Part shown: positions 1 to 5,796 of the stretch, in pieces
Layout of the letters: each line of letters starts with the position of its first letter
Numbering within the stretch: position 1 is the first letter of the stretch
Source: an uncultured Sphingomonadales bacterium
Lineage (GTDB): Bacteria > Pseudomonadota > Alphaproteobacteria > Sphingomonadales > Sphingomonadaceae
Assembly (NCBI GenBank): GCA_937898535.1
Contig: CALDKP010000098.1
Span: 1 to 5,796, forward strand
Length of the DNA: 5,796 nt
Direction: 5' to 3'
The notes under the pieces: generated by a model
What the model saw: the letters and a program-made list of their open reading frames with translations, nothing else
The model's database searches: none
Told to the model about the DNA's origin: nothing
Program-made: the position numbers and the translations under genes

Positions 1-209
1 GCCGACGCTAGTATGCCGGTATCGGGGTCGGCAACAAGGTCTTCACGCCAGTCGATGGCGAGTTCCACCCAGTCCGTGCCATGGCCAACATATTCCATGT
101 CGAGAAACCCGCCATGGCCAAATTTGCCCATCATCTTGTTCACAAGGGCAGGATCAAATTCAGTGCCTTTTGGCACGATGCTGCCCAAATCGGGTTTGCC
201 GAACGTCAT
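1..209 (-). CDS. PaaI-type hotdog thioesterase, N-terminal part (cut by window edge)
   Basis: Only the first 69 codons are present; the gene runs off the left edge. The fragment begins MTFGKPDLGS, then has GHGGFLDMEYV (residues 31-41), DWVEL (46-50) and WREDLVADPDTGILAS (54-69). This matches the N-terminal half of small PaaI-family hotdog thioesterases, which hydrolyse acyl-CoA thioesters in the cytoplasm. The substrate cannot be told, and the region that would carry the catalytic acidic residue lies outside the window. The ATG follows the amidase stop directly (TAAATG) and an AGAG purine run sits 7 nt upstream inside the amidase end, so translation is probably coupled to the amidase. In many alphaproteobacteria two such thioesterase genes lie side by side; whether that holds here is not visible. 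The family call is fairly secure and the function is generic. Confidence 0.75.
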   Translation of the reverse strand, partial: MTFGKPDLGSIVPKGTEFDPALVNKMMGKFGHGGFLDMEYVGHGTDWVELAIDWREDLVADPDTGILAS

Positions 210-1817
210 TTATTTACTCTCTAAGGTTGGCCGCAATTGCGGCGTAACACGTGCTTTTGAAAGCTGATCATAGGCATATCCAACCTTCAATACAGCATGG
301 TCATGCCATTTTGGCCCGATGAAGCTTAAACCGACCGGCAGGCCGGCAGACAGACCCATGGGCACCGTCAAATGCGGAAAGCCGGCAACGGCTGGCAATT
401 GGCTTGCGCTTGGTCCCGTAAAGGCGTCGCCTTTGCCAAGCGTAGACAGCCATGCCGGACCGTTGGTCTGGGCGATGATGACATCAACTTTTTCATGGGC
501 AAAAAACTGATTGAGTGCGCCCGAGGCGAGACCGCGTGACGTTGCCAGTGCTTGCACATAGGCGGGATCGTCTAACCCATTTTCCTTATCGGCGGTTTCA
601 AATATGTCTTGCCCAAAATGCTGCAATTCCGTGTCGGCATTGGCCTTGTTGAAGGCAATGACATCGGCCAGCGTTTTATGCGGGACGAGGCCTTCGGGCA
701 GGCCTTGCAAATAGCTGGCAAGGTCCGCCTTTAATTCCGTCATCAAAACCTTGAATTCGCCTTGGCCGATTTTCTGGCGGTCAATTTTGCTGCCATCCAG
801 CAGGACGACTTCAGCGCCGCCCGCCTTCAATGTGGCAAGAGCCGCATCAAACAAGGCGGCGTCAACATTGGGGGCACGCAGGACGCCAATGCGCATGCCC
901 TTTAGCCCATCGACAGAAAGACCCTTGCTGTAATCGCCGCGCCATCTGTCTGCATCGGCGGTTGCAGCGTCCTGAGGGTCGGAGCCTGCCATTGCCGTGA
1001 GCATGATGGCCGCATCACGGACCGAACGTGTCATGGGGCCTGCGGTGTCCTGGCTGTGGCTGATCGGCACGATATAGCGCCGCGAGACGAGACCGACGGT
1101 GGGTTTGAACCCGACCACGCCGTTGACGCCAGCGGGGCAGGTAATCGACCCATCGGTCTCCGTGCCAATGCTGCCTGCGGCAAGGCCCGCAGCGGTTGCG
1201 GAACCACTGCCGCTGGACGAGCCGCAGCTGTTCCGGTCAAGCGCGTGTGGGTTCTTTGTTAGGCCGCCCACAGCGCTCCATCCGCTTGTGGAGTTATCCG
1301 ACCGGATATTGGCCCATTCGCTCAAATTGGTTTTTCCAAGAATGACCGCGCCCGCCGCGCGCAGCCGCGCAATCAACGGTGCATCACGATTGGTGATATT
1401 GCCAGCTAAGGCTAATGATCCCGCGGTCGTCGCAATGGGTCCGGCCACTTCGACATTGTCCTTCACCAACACCGGAATGCCATGCATTGGTCCGCGATAT
1501 GTGCCGGCGCGCAGTTCCGCATCCATCGCGCGGGCTTGCGCTATCGCATCGGGGAAGGTGGCGATGACCGCATTGAGCATGGGGCCGCTGTCATCCACCG
1601 CTGCAATGCGCGCCAGATAGGCTGCCGTAATCGCTTCGCTGTTCAACGCGCCATTATCAATGCCATCGGCCAATTGCGACAGGTCCAAAGTTTCGATGGG
1701 GCCAGCCTTGGCAAGATTGGCGGCTGCCTGTTCGGTTGACGGCGGCGTTGCGACCATTGCGGACACCGGCGATGCAAAAGTGACGCAGCTTACAATGAGG
1801 GCAATTTTAAACTTCAC
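210..1817 (-). CDS. Secreted amidase-signature hydrolase, peptide-amidase-like
   Basis: A 535-residue serine hydrolase of the amidase signature family, which cleaves C-N amide bonds with a Ser-cisSer-Lys triad. By alignment with the family the triad is K119 (in PVLVKD), S200 (first serine of GSSSGSG) and S224 (in GTETDGS). The spacing of 24 between the two serines matches FAAH and Stenotrophomonas peptide amidase. The GTETDGSI and KPTVGLVSR wording is closest to peptide amidase-like members rather than GatA; an indole-acetamide or aryl-amide hydrolase is also possible. Residues 1-20 look like a Sec signal peptide: MKFK, a hydrophobic stretch, then SPVSA with cleavage expected after A20. The mature enzyme is therefore probably periplasmic. 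The start is GTG at 1817-1815, overlapping the proC stop as GTGA. No partial GatB/GatC is present. Family call is firm; substrate unknown. Confidence 0.9.
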   Translation of the reverse strand: MKFKIALIVSCVTFASPVSAMVATPPSTEQAAANLAKAGPIETLDLSQLADGIDNGALNSEAITAAYLARIAAVDDSGPMLNAVIATFPDAIAQARAMDAELRAGTYRGPMHGIPVLVKDNVEVAGPIATTAGSLALAGNITNRDAPLIARLRAAGAVILGKTNLSEWANIRSDNSTSGWSAVGGLTKNPHALDRNSCGSSSGSGSATAAGLAAGSIGTETDGSITCPAGVNGVVGFKPTVGLVSRRYIVPISHSQDTAGPMTRSVRDAAIMLTAMAGSDPQDAATADADRWRGDYSKGLSVDGLKGMRIGVLRAPNVDAALFDAALATLKAGGAEVVLLDGSKIDRQKIGQGEFKVLMTELKADLASYLQGLPEGLVPHKTLADVIAFNKANADTELQHFGQDIFETADKENGLDDPAYVQALATSRGLASGALNQFFAHEKVDVIIAQTNGPAWLSTLGKGDAFTGPSASQLPAVAGFPHLTVPMGLSAGLPVGLSFIGPKWHDHAVLKVGYAYDQLSKARVTPQLRPTLESK

Positions 1818-2623
1818 GTCGCGTCTCCCTTGGCCAGTTCGGCGCCCCGGTCACGTGCGGCGCGCAACGTTTCGGTCATCAGTATGTTCAACGCCGCACC
1901 TGAATCCAGCACGGCGAGCCCTGCAGCTGTGGTGCCGCCCGGACTGGTCACGCGCCGCGCCAGATCAGTTGGCGTTTCCGGCGCGGTCGCGGCCAAGATC
2001 GCTGCGCCTTCAGTCATCGCCAGCGCCAATTGTGCGGCAACATCAAGCGGCAATCCGGCGGCTTCACCACCTTGGGCCAGCGCATCAATAAAGCGATAGA
2101 CGAACGCTGGCCCAGACCCGGCAAGCGCCGTTACGGCGTCCATATGCGCTTCTTCGTCGATCCAGATGACCGCACCCAGCGGTGACAGTAACGATGCCAT
2201 CTCTGCCCGTTGCTGCGCGTCGTCATGTGGCGCAAAAACACCGAGCGGTGATTTGCCAATCGCGGCGGCAAGATTGGGCATTAGCCGGATGACGCGCGCA
2301 TCCGGAAAACATGCGGACAGCGTGTCGGTCGTGGTTCCGGCCAGTATGGATATCAATGTCGCCCCGGGGGTCAGGATCCGTTTTATTTCTGGCGCCAGTG
2401 CGGTCAAAAGCTGCGGCTTGATGCCCAATATGACGACATCAAAGCTCGTGTCCAACGCCGCGGACGACCGATGGACATGGACGCCCTCTGGCAGGTTTTC
2501 TGCAACCGGATCGATGATGTGGAATGTGGCGGGTGCGACATCGGCAGCAAGCCAGCCGCGCAGCATCGCGCCCCCCATATTACCACAGCCGTAAAAGCAA
2601 ATTTTAGAGGGGAAAGCGGACAC
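1814..2623 (-). CDS. proC: Pyrroline-5-carboxylate reductase
   Basis: This 269-residue cytoplasmic enzyme reduces 1-pyrroline-5-carboxylate to L-proline with NAD(P)H, the last step of proline synthesis. The length is normal for the family. The N-terminal Rossmann fold shows FYGCGNMGGAM (residues 10-20) and VILGIKPQ (64-71), followed by ISILAGT (91-97) and RLMPNLAA (113-120). The C-terminal helical dimer domain has ALAGSGPAFVY (167-177) and the family signature around LARRVTSPGGTTAAGL (221-236). The start is GTG at 2623-2621; no ATG precedes it in frame nearby, and the next in-frame ATG is inside the nucleotide-binding loop (M16), so GTG is needed for a complete fold. It lies 38 nt after the siroheme gene and overlaps the amidase start by four bases. 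It looks intact and functional. Confidence 0.96.
   Translation of the reverse strand: MSAFPSKICFYGCGNMGGAMLRGWLAADVAPATFHIIDPVAENLPEGVHVHRSSAALDTSFDVVILGIKPQLLTALAPEIKRILTPGATLISILAGTTTDTLSACFPDARVIRLMPNLAAAIGKSPLGVFAPHDDAQQRAEMASLLSPLGAVIWIDEEAHMDAVTALAGSGPAFVYRFIDALAQGGEAAGLPLDVAAQLALAMTEGAAILAATAPETPTDLARRVTSPGGTTAAGLAVLDSGAALNILMTETLRAARDRGAELAKGDAT
1825..1831 (-). promoter_or_regulatory. Ribosome binding site for the amidase GTG start
   Basis: AAGGGAG lies inside the end of proC, 7 nt upstream of the GTG at 1817. It supports GTG as the true start, and that start gives an intact signal peptide beginning MKFK. Confidence 0.7.
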
Positions 2624-2631
2624 AATGAAGA

Positions 2632-2635
2632 CCTT
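2632..2635 (-). promoter_or_regulatory. Ribosome binding site for the proC GTG start
   Basis: AAGG, in the context GCAAGG, sits 8 nt upstream of the GTG at 2623, in the 38-nt gap after the siroheme gene. It is a modest match, but it supports GTG as the start. Confidence 0.55.
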
Positions 2636-2661
2636 GCGACTATTTACGCTGTCGTCATGCC

Positions 2662-3441
2662 CTATCCTTGCGCCAACGGCAACCGCAGGAACAAGGACAA
2701 GCCTTCGGGCGGTGCCGCCGGTGGCGCACTTGCGTGCCGAACGGCGTCGGCGCGCGCGCGATTGAGGATGGCGGCTGGCACGCCGGGATCATGAAACACA
2801 TTGTCCGCTTCGCCAAGCAGCCGCGCGGTGCGCAGCGTAAGGTCATCGGGATCGGCGGAGAGCAGTGCAATCTCAATCAAACGGTCGCCCTTTGGATTTT
2901 CGGCCTGTATGATCCAATTGTCGACCGTCGCTTCGTCATGCGTGCCGAACGGGTCAAGCATGCCACCGGCGGCGAAACCCTGATCCAATGCACGTCGGCG
3001 CTCCGCCCCTTCGGACCAACGCGCGCGGATTTTGCTGCGCGCGCCGGAAATGGCCTCGGCCAGCGGACCCAATGTTTCAGGCAGCAATGTTTCGATACGT
3101 TGACGAATGGCCTTGGCCATGCCCGCCGATGCACCGCCGGTGCCGACTGCAATCAACACCGGGGTCCGGTCGACAATCGCCGGTGTCGTAAAATCACAAA
3201 TTTCGGGGCGGTCGACGACGTTGACCAGCAATCCGCGGGCTTTCAATGCGTCAGCAGCGATGCGGGCTTCATCTTCTTCGGCGATGGCGACGAAGGCAAT
3301 CCGTGCTGCGCGATCGGCGGCGTCAACGCAGATGCCGCCCGCGCGTTCAATCAACCGCCGTTTCGCATCCGCCATTTCGCCTTCACCAACCAAAATGACA
3401 TTTCGGCCCTTCAGATTTACGAAAATTGGGAGCTGGTCCAA
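2662..3441 (-). CDS. Siroheme synthase N-terminal-type protein (precorrin-2 dehydrogenase / sirohydrochlorin ferrochelatase) with truncated methyltransferase-like tail
   Basis: A 259-residue protein matching the CysG N-terminal/Met8 family, which oxidises precorrin-2 to sirohydrochlorin with NAD+ and inserts iron to give siroheme. Residues 1-120 hold the NAD-binding fold: LPIFVNLKGRNVILVGEGEMA (4-24), NVVDRPEICDFTTPAIVDR (74-92) with D77 at the position of the catalytic aspartate of CysG, and GTGGASAGMAKAIR (100-113). Residues 121-180 fit the dimerisation region. Residues 186-236 (GDRLIEIALLSADPDDLTLRTARLLGEAD and following) resemble the opening of the SAM-dependent uroporphyrinogen-III methyltransferase domain, but that domain needs about 250 residues and stops here after about 50. 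The loop reads GEGEMA where GGGxVA is usual. TTG at 3441-3439 is the start, because an in-frame TGA lies six codons upstream. No sulfite or nitrite reductase gene is in the window. Family is clear; full bifunctional activity is not proven. Confidence 0.85.
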   Translation of the reverse strand: MDQLPIFVNLKGRNVILVGEGEMADAKRRLIERAGGICVDAADRAARIAFVAIAEEDEARIAADALKARGLLVNVVDRPEICDFTTPAIVDRTPVLIAVGTGGASAGMAKAIRQRIETLLPETLGPLAEAISGARSKIRARWSEGAERRRALDQGFAAGGMLDPFGTHDEATVDNWIIQAENPKGDRLIEIALLSADPDDLTLRTARLLGEADNVFHDPGVPAAILNRARADAVRHASAPPAAPPEGLSLFLRLPLAQG

Positions 3442-3448
3442 AGCTTTA

Positions 3449-3454
3449 TCCTTA
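3449..3454 (-). promoter_or_regulatory. Ribosome binding site for the siroheme gene TTG start, overlapping the lysA stop
   Basis: TAAGGA, whose TAA is the lysA stop codon, lies 7 nt before the TTG at 3441. Spacing is ideal and the reading frame is blocked by TGA six codons upstream, so this site decides the TTG start and suggests coupling to lysA translation. Confidence 0.7.
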
Positions 3455-4714
3455 TTTCAGCCAGTCAGGCACATGCTCGGCAGCCAAAATCGTCTCGGGC
3501 GAAATGCGTTCCGCAACCACCGCGAATTTATCGCCGTCGACGAGCACTTCGGGGACGAGACCGCGGCTGTTATAGGTGCTTGCCATCGTCGCGCCATAAG
3601 CGCCAGCTGTGCGGAATACGCCAAGGTCATTGGCCTCCACAACATCGATTTCGCGGCCCATGGCAAAGGTATCGCCGGTTTCACATACGGGGCCGACAAT
3701 GTTGGCGGTCATTTTGCGCCCATTTGGTTCCACCGCGTCAAAATCATGCCACGCGTCATACAGCGCTGGCCGGGCGAGGTCATTCATCGCGGCATCGACA
3801 ATGGCAAAGGGTGCATTGCCCGATCCGGGCTTCACGCGAATAACGCGCGTCAGCAGGACGCCAGCATTTCCGGCGATGACACGGCCGGGTTCGAACATCA
3901 AACGCACGCCCCAGTCCTTGGTCACCCGCGCAACCATCGCGCCATATTCGGCGGGCTCAGGCGGATTGTCACCGTCGCGATAGCGCACGCCAAGGCCGCC
4001 GCCCAAGTCAACATGGGTGATTTTGTGGCCGTGATCGCGCAGTTCCTCAATCAGGACGCCGACTTTTGTAAACGCTGTCTCCAACGGCTCAAGGCTGGTC
4101 AACTGGCTGCCGATATGCAGCGCCACGCCGCGCATATTCAGACCGGGCAAAGCATTTAAGCGGCCATAAATTTCCGGGGCACGGTGAATGCCCACGCCAA
4201 ATTTATTATCGGCTTTCCCCGTTGAAATCTTGCCATGTGTTCCGGCGTCAACATCGGGATTGATGCGCAGCACGGCGTTCGCTTGATAGTTCAACGCGTT
4301 CGCAAGCGTCGCAAGCTCGCGGCCTTCTTCTTCAGACTCGATATTGAATTGCCCAATACCCGCCTTCAACGCGCGGACGATTTCTTCGGCTGTCTTGCCA
4401 ACGCCCGAAAACACAATGTCTTCTGGCGCCATGCCAGCGGCCAGTGCGCGGTCCATTTCGCCGCCGGACACAACATCTGCGCCATAGCCCTGACGTGCAA
4501 GCACCTTTAGAACGGCCAAATTCGGGTTGGATTTTACGGCAAAGGCCAAATGCGGGTTATCAAGGCCCGACAAGCCAGCGCGAAACACTTGCGCGTGCCG
4601 CTCCAACGTTGCGCGCGAGTAGATATAGACAGGTGTGCCCACCGCCGCCGCGATATCGGGCAGCGCGACATCTTCGGCGTGCAACACGCCATTTTTAAGG
4701 TCAAAATGGTTCAT
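3452..4714 (-). CDS. lysA: Diaminopimelate decarboxylase
   Basis: This 420-residue PLP enzyme (fold type III, group IV decarboxylase) converts meso-diaminopimelate to L-lysine and CO2, the last step of lysine synthesis, in the cytoplasm. Length is normal. The PLP-binding lysine is K61 in FAVKSNPN. HIGSQ (200-204), the phosphate-binding glycine run GGGLGV (238-243) and EPGR (275-278) shape the cofactor site. GPVCETGD (341-348) carries the catalytic cysteine C344 supplied across the dimer, and AGAYGATMASTYNSR (370-384) holds the substrate/PLP tyrosine Y373. All key residues are present. The ATG at 4714 is 12 nt after the lipoprotein stop and has no clear Shine-Dalgarno sequence (GTATCCAATCCT precedes it), so expression may depend on reinitiation from the upstream gene. 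The argH-lipoprotein-lysA order supports the call. Confidence 0.97.
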   Translation of the reverse strand: MNHFDLKNGVLHAEDVALPDIAAAVGTPVYIYSRATLERHAQVFRAGLSGLDNPHLAFAVKSNPNLAVLKVLARQGYGADVVSGGEMDRALAAGMAPEDIVFSGVGKTAEEIVRALKAGIGQFNIESEEEGRELATLANALNYQANAVLRINPDVDAGTHGKISTGKADNKFGVGIHRAPEIYGRLNALPGLNMRGVALHIGSQLTSLEPLETAFTKVGVLIEELRDHGHKITHVDLGGGLGVRYRDGDNPPEPAEYGAMVARVTKDWGVRLMFEPGRVIAGNAGVLLTRVIRVKPGSGNAPFAIVDAAMNDLARPALYDAWHDFDAVEPNGRKMTANIVGPVCETGDTFAMGREIDVVEANDLGVFRTAGAYGATMASTYNSRGLVPEVLVDGDKFAVVAERISPETILAAEHVPDWLK

Positions 4715-4726
4715 AGGATTGGATAC

Positions 4727-5032
4727 TTATTTGGAAGGCGTTTTTTCGGACGAAGCGTTCTGTTCGGGATCGAACGGTTTGGGTTCTTGTCCCGGCGGAA
4801 TGTCGAACGGATCATCTTCGCGCCGATCGGACCGTTTCAGCAGCTCGTCGGTGCGGCCCGGCCGTGCCTGAACCGATGGAGTCGTGAGAACTTTGGCCGT
4901 TTGGTCAATGGTCTGGCCATAGGCTTGCGGTGGCATGCTATTGCCCGTGCGTGGTTCCAGATCGCCCACTTTGCCGCAGCCTGCAACGCACATGGCGACG
5001 CCAATGATGAAGGTGGTGCGCGCCGGTTTCAT
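4727..5032 (-). CDS. lptM: LptM-type small outer-membrane lipoprotein
   Basis: A 101-residue protein with a lipoprotein signal: positively charged MKPAR, a short hydrophobic stretch, and lipobox VAGC with C19 as the lipidated cysteine. The next residues, GKVGDLEP, match the short GKxGxLEP motif that defines the YifL/LptM family. In Escherichia coli LptM binds the LptD-LptE translocon and helps its maturation for lipopolysaccharide export; the same role here is inferred. The rest is hydrophilic, proline-rich and charged (DPFDIPPG, PKPFDPEQ), probably disordered, and longer than the E. coli protein. The ATG overlaps the argH stop as ATGA, with AAGGAA 8 nt upstream inside argH. Placement between argH and lysA is characteristic of alphaproteobacteria. 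Assignment rests on a short motif plus gene order. Confidence 0.75.
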   Translation of the reverse strand: MKPARTTFIIGVAMCVAGCGKVGDLEPRTGNSMPPQAYGQTIDQTAKVLTTPSVQARPGRTDELLKRSDRREDDPFDIPPGQEPKPFDPEQNASSEKTPSK

Positions 5033-5796
5033 GCCTCAAGTTCCTTTTTGGCCGTACTGATGGCTTCTTTTACGCGCATAGGTGCCGTGCCGCCAGCACT
5101 CGTCCGGCTGTTTACCGATCCTTCGATCGACAGATCGGGCAAATTGCAGCCAGCGAGCGCAGGATTGATGGCCGAAAGATCGTCGACGGTAATTTCGGAC
5201 AGACCTATGCCACGCGCCTCGCAGGATTTGACGACGCTGCCCGTGACATGATGTGCCTCGCGGAATGGCATGCCAAATTCGCGCACCAACCAGTCGGCCA
5301 GATCGGTAGCGGTGGAAAAGCCGCTGCCCGCAACCTCGCGCATGCGCGGCGTGTTAAACGTTACATTGGCCACCATGCCCGTCATCGCGGCGATGGATAA
5401 AGCCAGCAGGTCATATGCCTCAAACACCGGAGGTTTATCGTCCTGCATATCTTTGGAATATGCGAGCGGCAGGCCCTTCATGGTGATCATCAGGCTGTTC
5501 ATGCAGCCAATGATCCGGCCTGCATGTCCGCGCACCAGTTCCGCCGCATCGGGATTACGCTTTTGCGGCATGATGGAGCTGCCTGTCGACCATGCGTCGG
5601 GCAGGCTGATGAAACCATAAGGCTGCGACGCCCATATGATCATTTCCTCCGCCAAGCGCGACAGATGCAGCGCGGTTTGTGCGGCGGCCGTGAGGAACTC
5701 CAGCGCAAAGTCGCGGTCGGAAACCGAGTCCAGACTGTTCGCCATGGGGCCGTCAAAGCCAAGCGCCAATGCCGTTGCGGCGCGGTCGATTGGAAA
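5029..5796 (-). CDS. argH: Argininosuccinate lyase, C-terminal part (cut by window edge)
   Basis: The reading frame is open to the right edge and gives 255 residues, beginning FPIDRAATALALGFDGP; the first roughly 200 residues of a normal 460-residue protein are missing. No start codon is in the window (the TTG at 5769 is an internal leucine). The enzyme splits argininosuccinate into arginine and fumarate, the last step of arginine synthesis, as a cytoplasmic homotetramer of the fumarase/aspartase superfamily. The superfamily signature GSSIMPQKRNPD is at fragment residues 72-83 and contains the catalytic serine loop. NSLDSVSDRDFALEFL (20-35) and the C-terminal SAGGTAPMRVKEAI are also typical. 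The stop overlaps the lipoprotein start by four bases. No defect is seen in the visible part. Confidence 0.96.
   Translation of the reverse strand, partial: FPIDRAATALALGFDGPMANSLDSVSDRDFALEFLTAAAQTALHLSRLAEEMIIWASQPYGFISLPDAWSTGSSIMPQKRNPDAAELVRGHAGRIIGCMNSLMITMKGLPLAYSKDMQDDKPPVFEAYDLLALSIAAMTGMVANVTFNTPRMREVAGSGFSTATDLADWLVREFGMPFREAHHVTGSVVKSCEARGIGLSEITVDDLSAINPALAGCNLPDLSIEGSVNSRTSAGGTAPMRVKEAISTAKKELEA
5041..5046 (-). promoter_or_regulatory. Ribosome binding site for the lipoprotein gene
   Basis: AAGGAA lies within the last codons of argH, 8 nt before the ATG at 5032. This fits translational coupling through the four-base stop/start overlap. Confidence 0.6.

Noticed and set aside
1785..1817. 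Possible lipobox (I-V-S-C, C11) at the start of the amidase
   Set aside because: The hydrophobic stretch before C11 is too short for a lipoprotein signal, while cleavage after SPVSA (A20) gives a normal Sec signal peptide.
210..1817. Amidase as GatA of the Asp-tRNA/Glu-tRNA amidotransferase
   Set aside because: It has a signal peptide, lacks gatB/gatC neighbours, and its GTETDGSI/VGLVSR wording fits peptide-amidase-like members better.
2668..3843. Long open frame on the plus strand (391 codons) opposite the siroheme gene and the lysA end
   Set aside because: The product has no recognisable domain and lies antisense to two well-supported genes. It is expected from codon bias in GC-rich coding DNA.
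3107..4159. Long open frame on the plus strand (350 codons) opposite lysA
   Set aside because: It is antisense to an intact lysA with all catalytic residues and has no family features, so it is a shadow frame.
5767..5769. TTG as a possible argH start
   Set aside because: The frame continues upstream to the window edge with conserved argininosuccinate lyase sequence (FPIDRAATA), so this codon is an internal leucine.
1..5796. Mobile element, CRISPR array, tRNA/rRNA, toxin-antitoxin or defence system
   Set aside because: No direct or inverted repeats, transposase or nuclease motifs, or RNA gene structures were seen. The window is filled end to end by housekeeping-type genes of even composition.

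Overview
The window is a single-strand block of seven genes, all read leftwards (minus strand), with almost no space between them. In transcription order from the right edge they are: the C-terminal half of argininosuccinate lyase (argH, cut by the window end), a small lipoprotein of the LptM type, diaminopimelate decarboxylase (lysA), a short siroheme-synthase-like protein (precorrin-2 dehydrogenase/ferrochelatase), pyrroline-5-carboxylate reductase (proC), a secreted amidase-signature hydrolase, and the first 69 residues of a PaaI-type hotdog thioesterase cut by the left edge.

The organism looks like an alphaproteobacterium. The argH-lipoprotein-lysA order is typical of that class, and the wording of the proteins, including a siroheme protein with a degenerate tail, fits the Sphingomonadales best. 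This placement comes from memory of the families, not from a search. By eye the base composition is moderately GC-rich and even throughout, with no sign of a transferred island, insertion sequence, CRISPR array or RNA gene.

Junctions, right to left: argH/lptM overlap by four bases (ATGA); lptM-lysA 12 nt; lysA-siroheme gene 10 nt; siroheme gene-proC 38 nt; proC/amidase overlap by four bases (GTGA); amidase-thioesterase abut (TAA directly followed by ATG). This spacing predicts one cotranscribed, translationally coupled unit. No stretch is long enough to hold an obvious promoter except the 38-nt gap, and no terminator hairpin was seen.

The theme is amino-acid biosynthesis: the last step of arginine, the last step of lysine and the last step of proline. 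An LPS-assembly lipoprotein, one siroheme step, an exported amidase and a thioesterase are mixed in. The content is ordinary chromosomal housekeeping and I do not see a new multi-gene system. The points worth a second look are the truncated methyltransferase-like tail and altered nucleotide-binding loop of the siroheme protein, three consecutive genes with non-ATG starts, and the exported amidase coupled to cytoplasmic proC.
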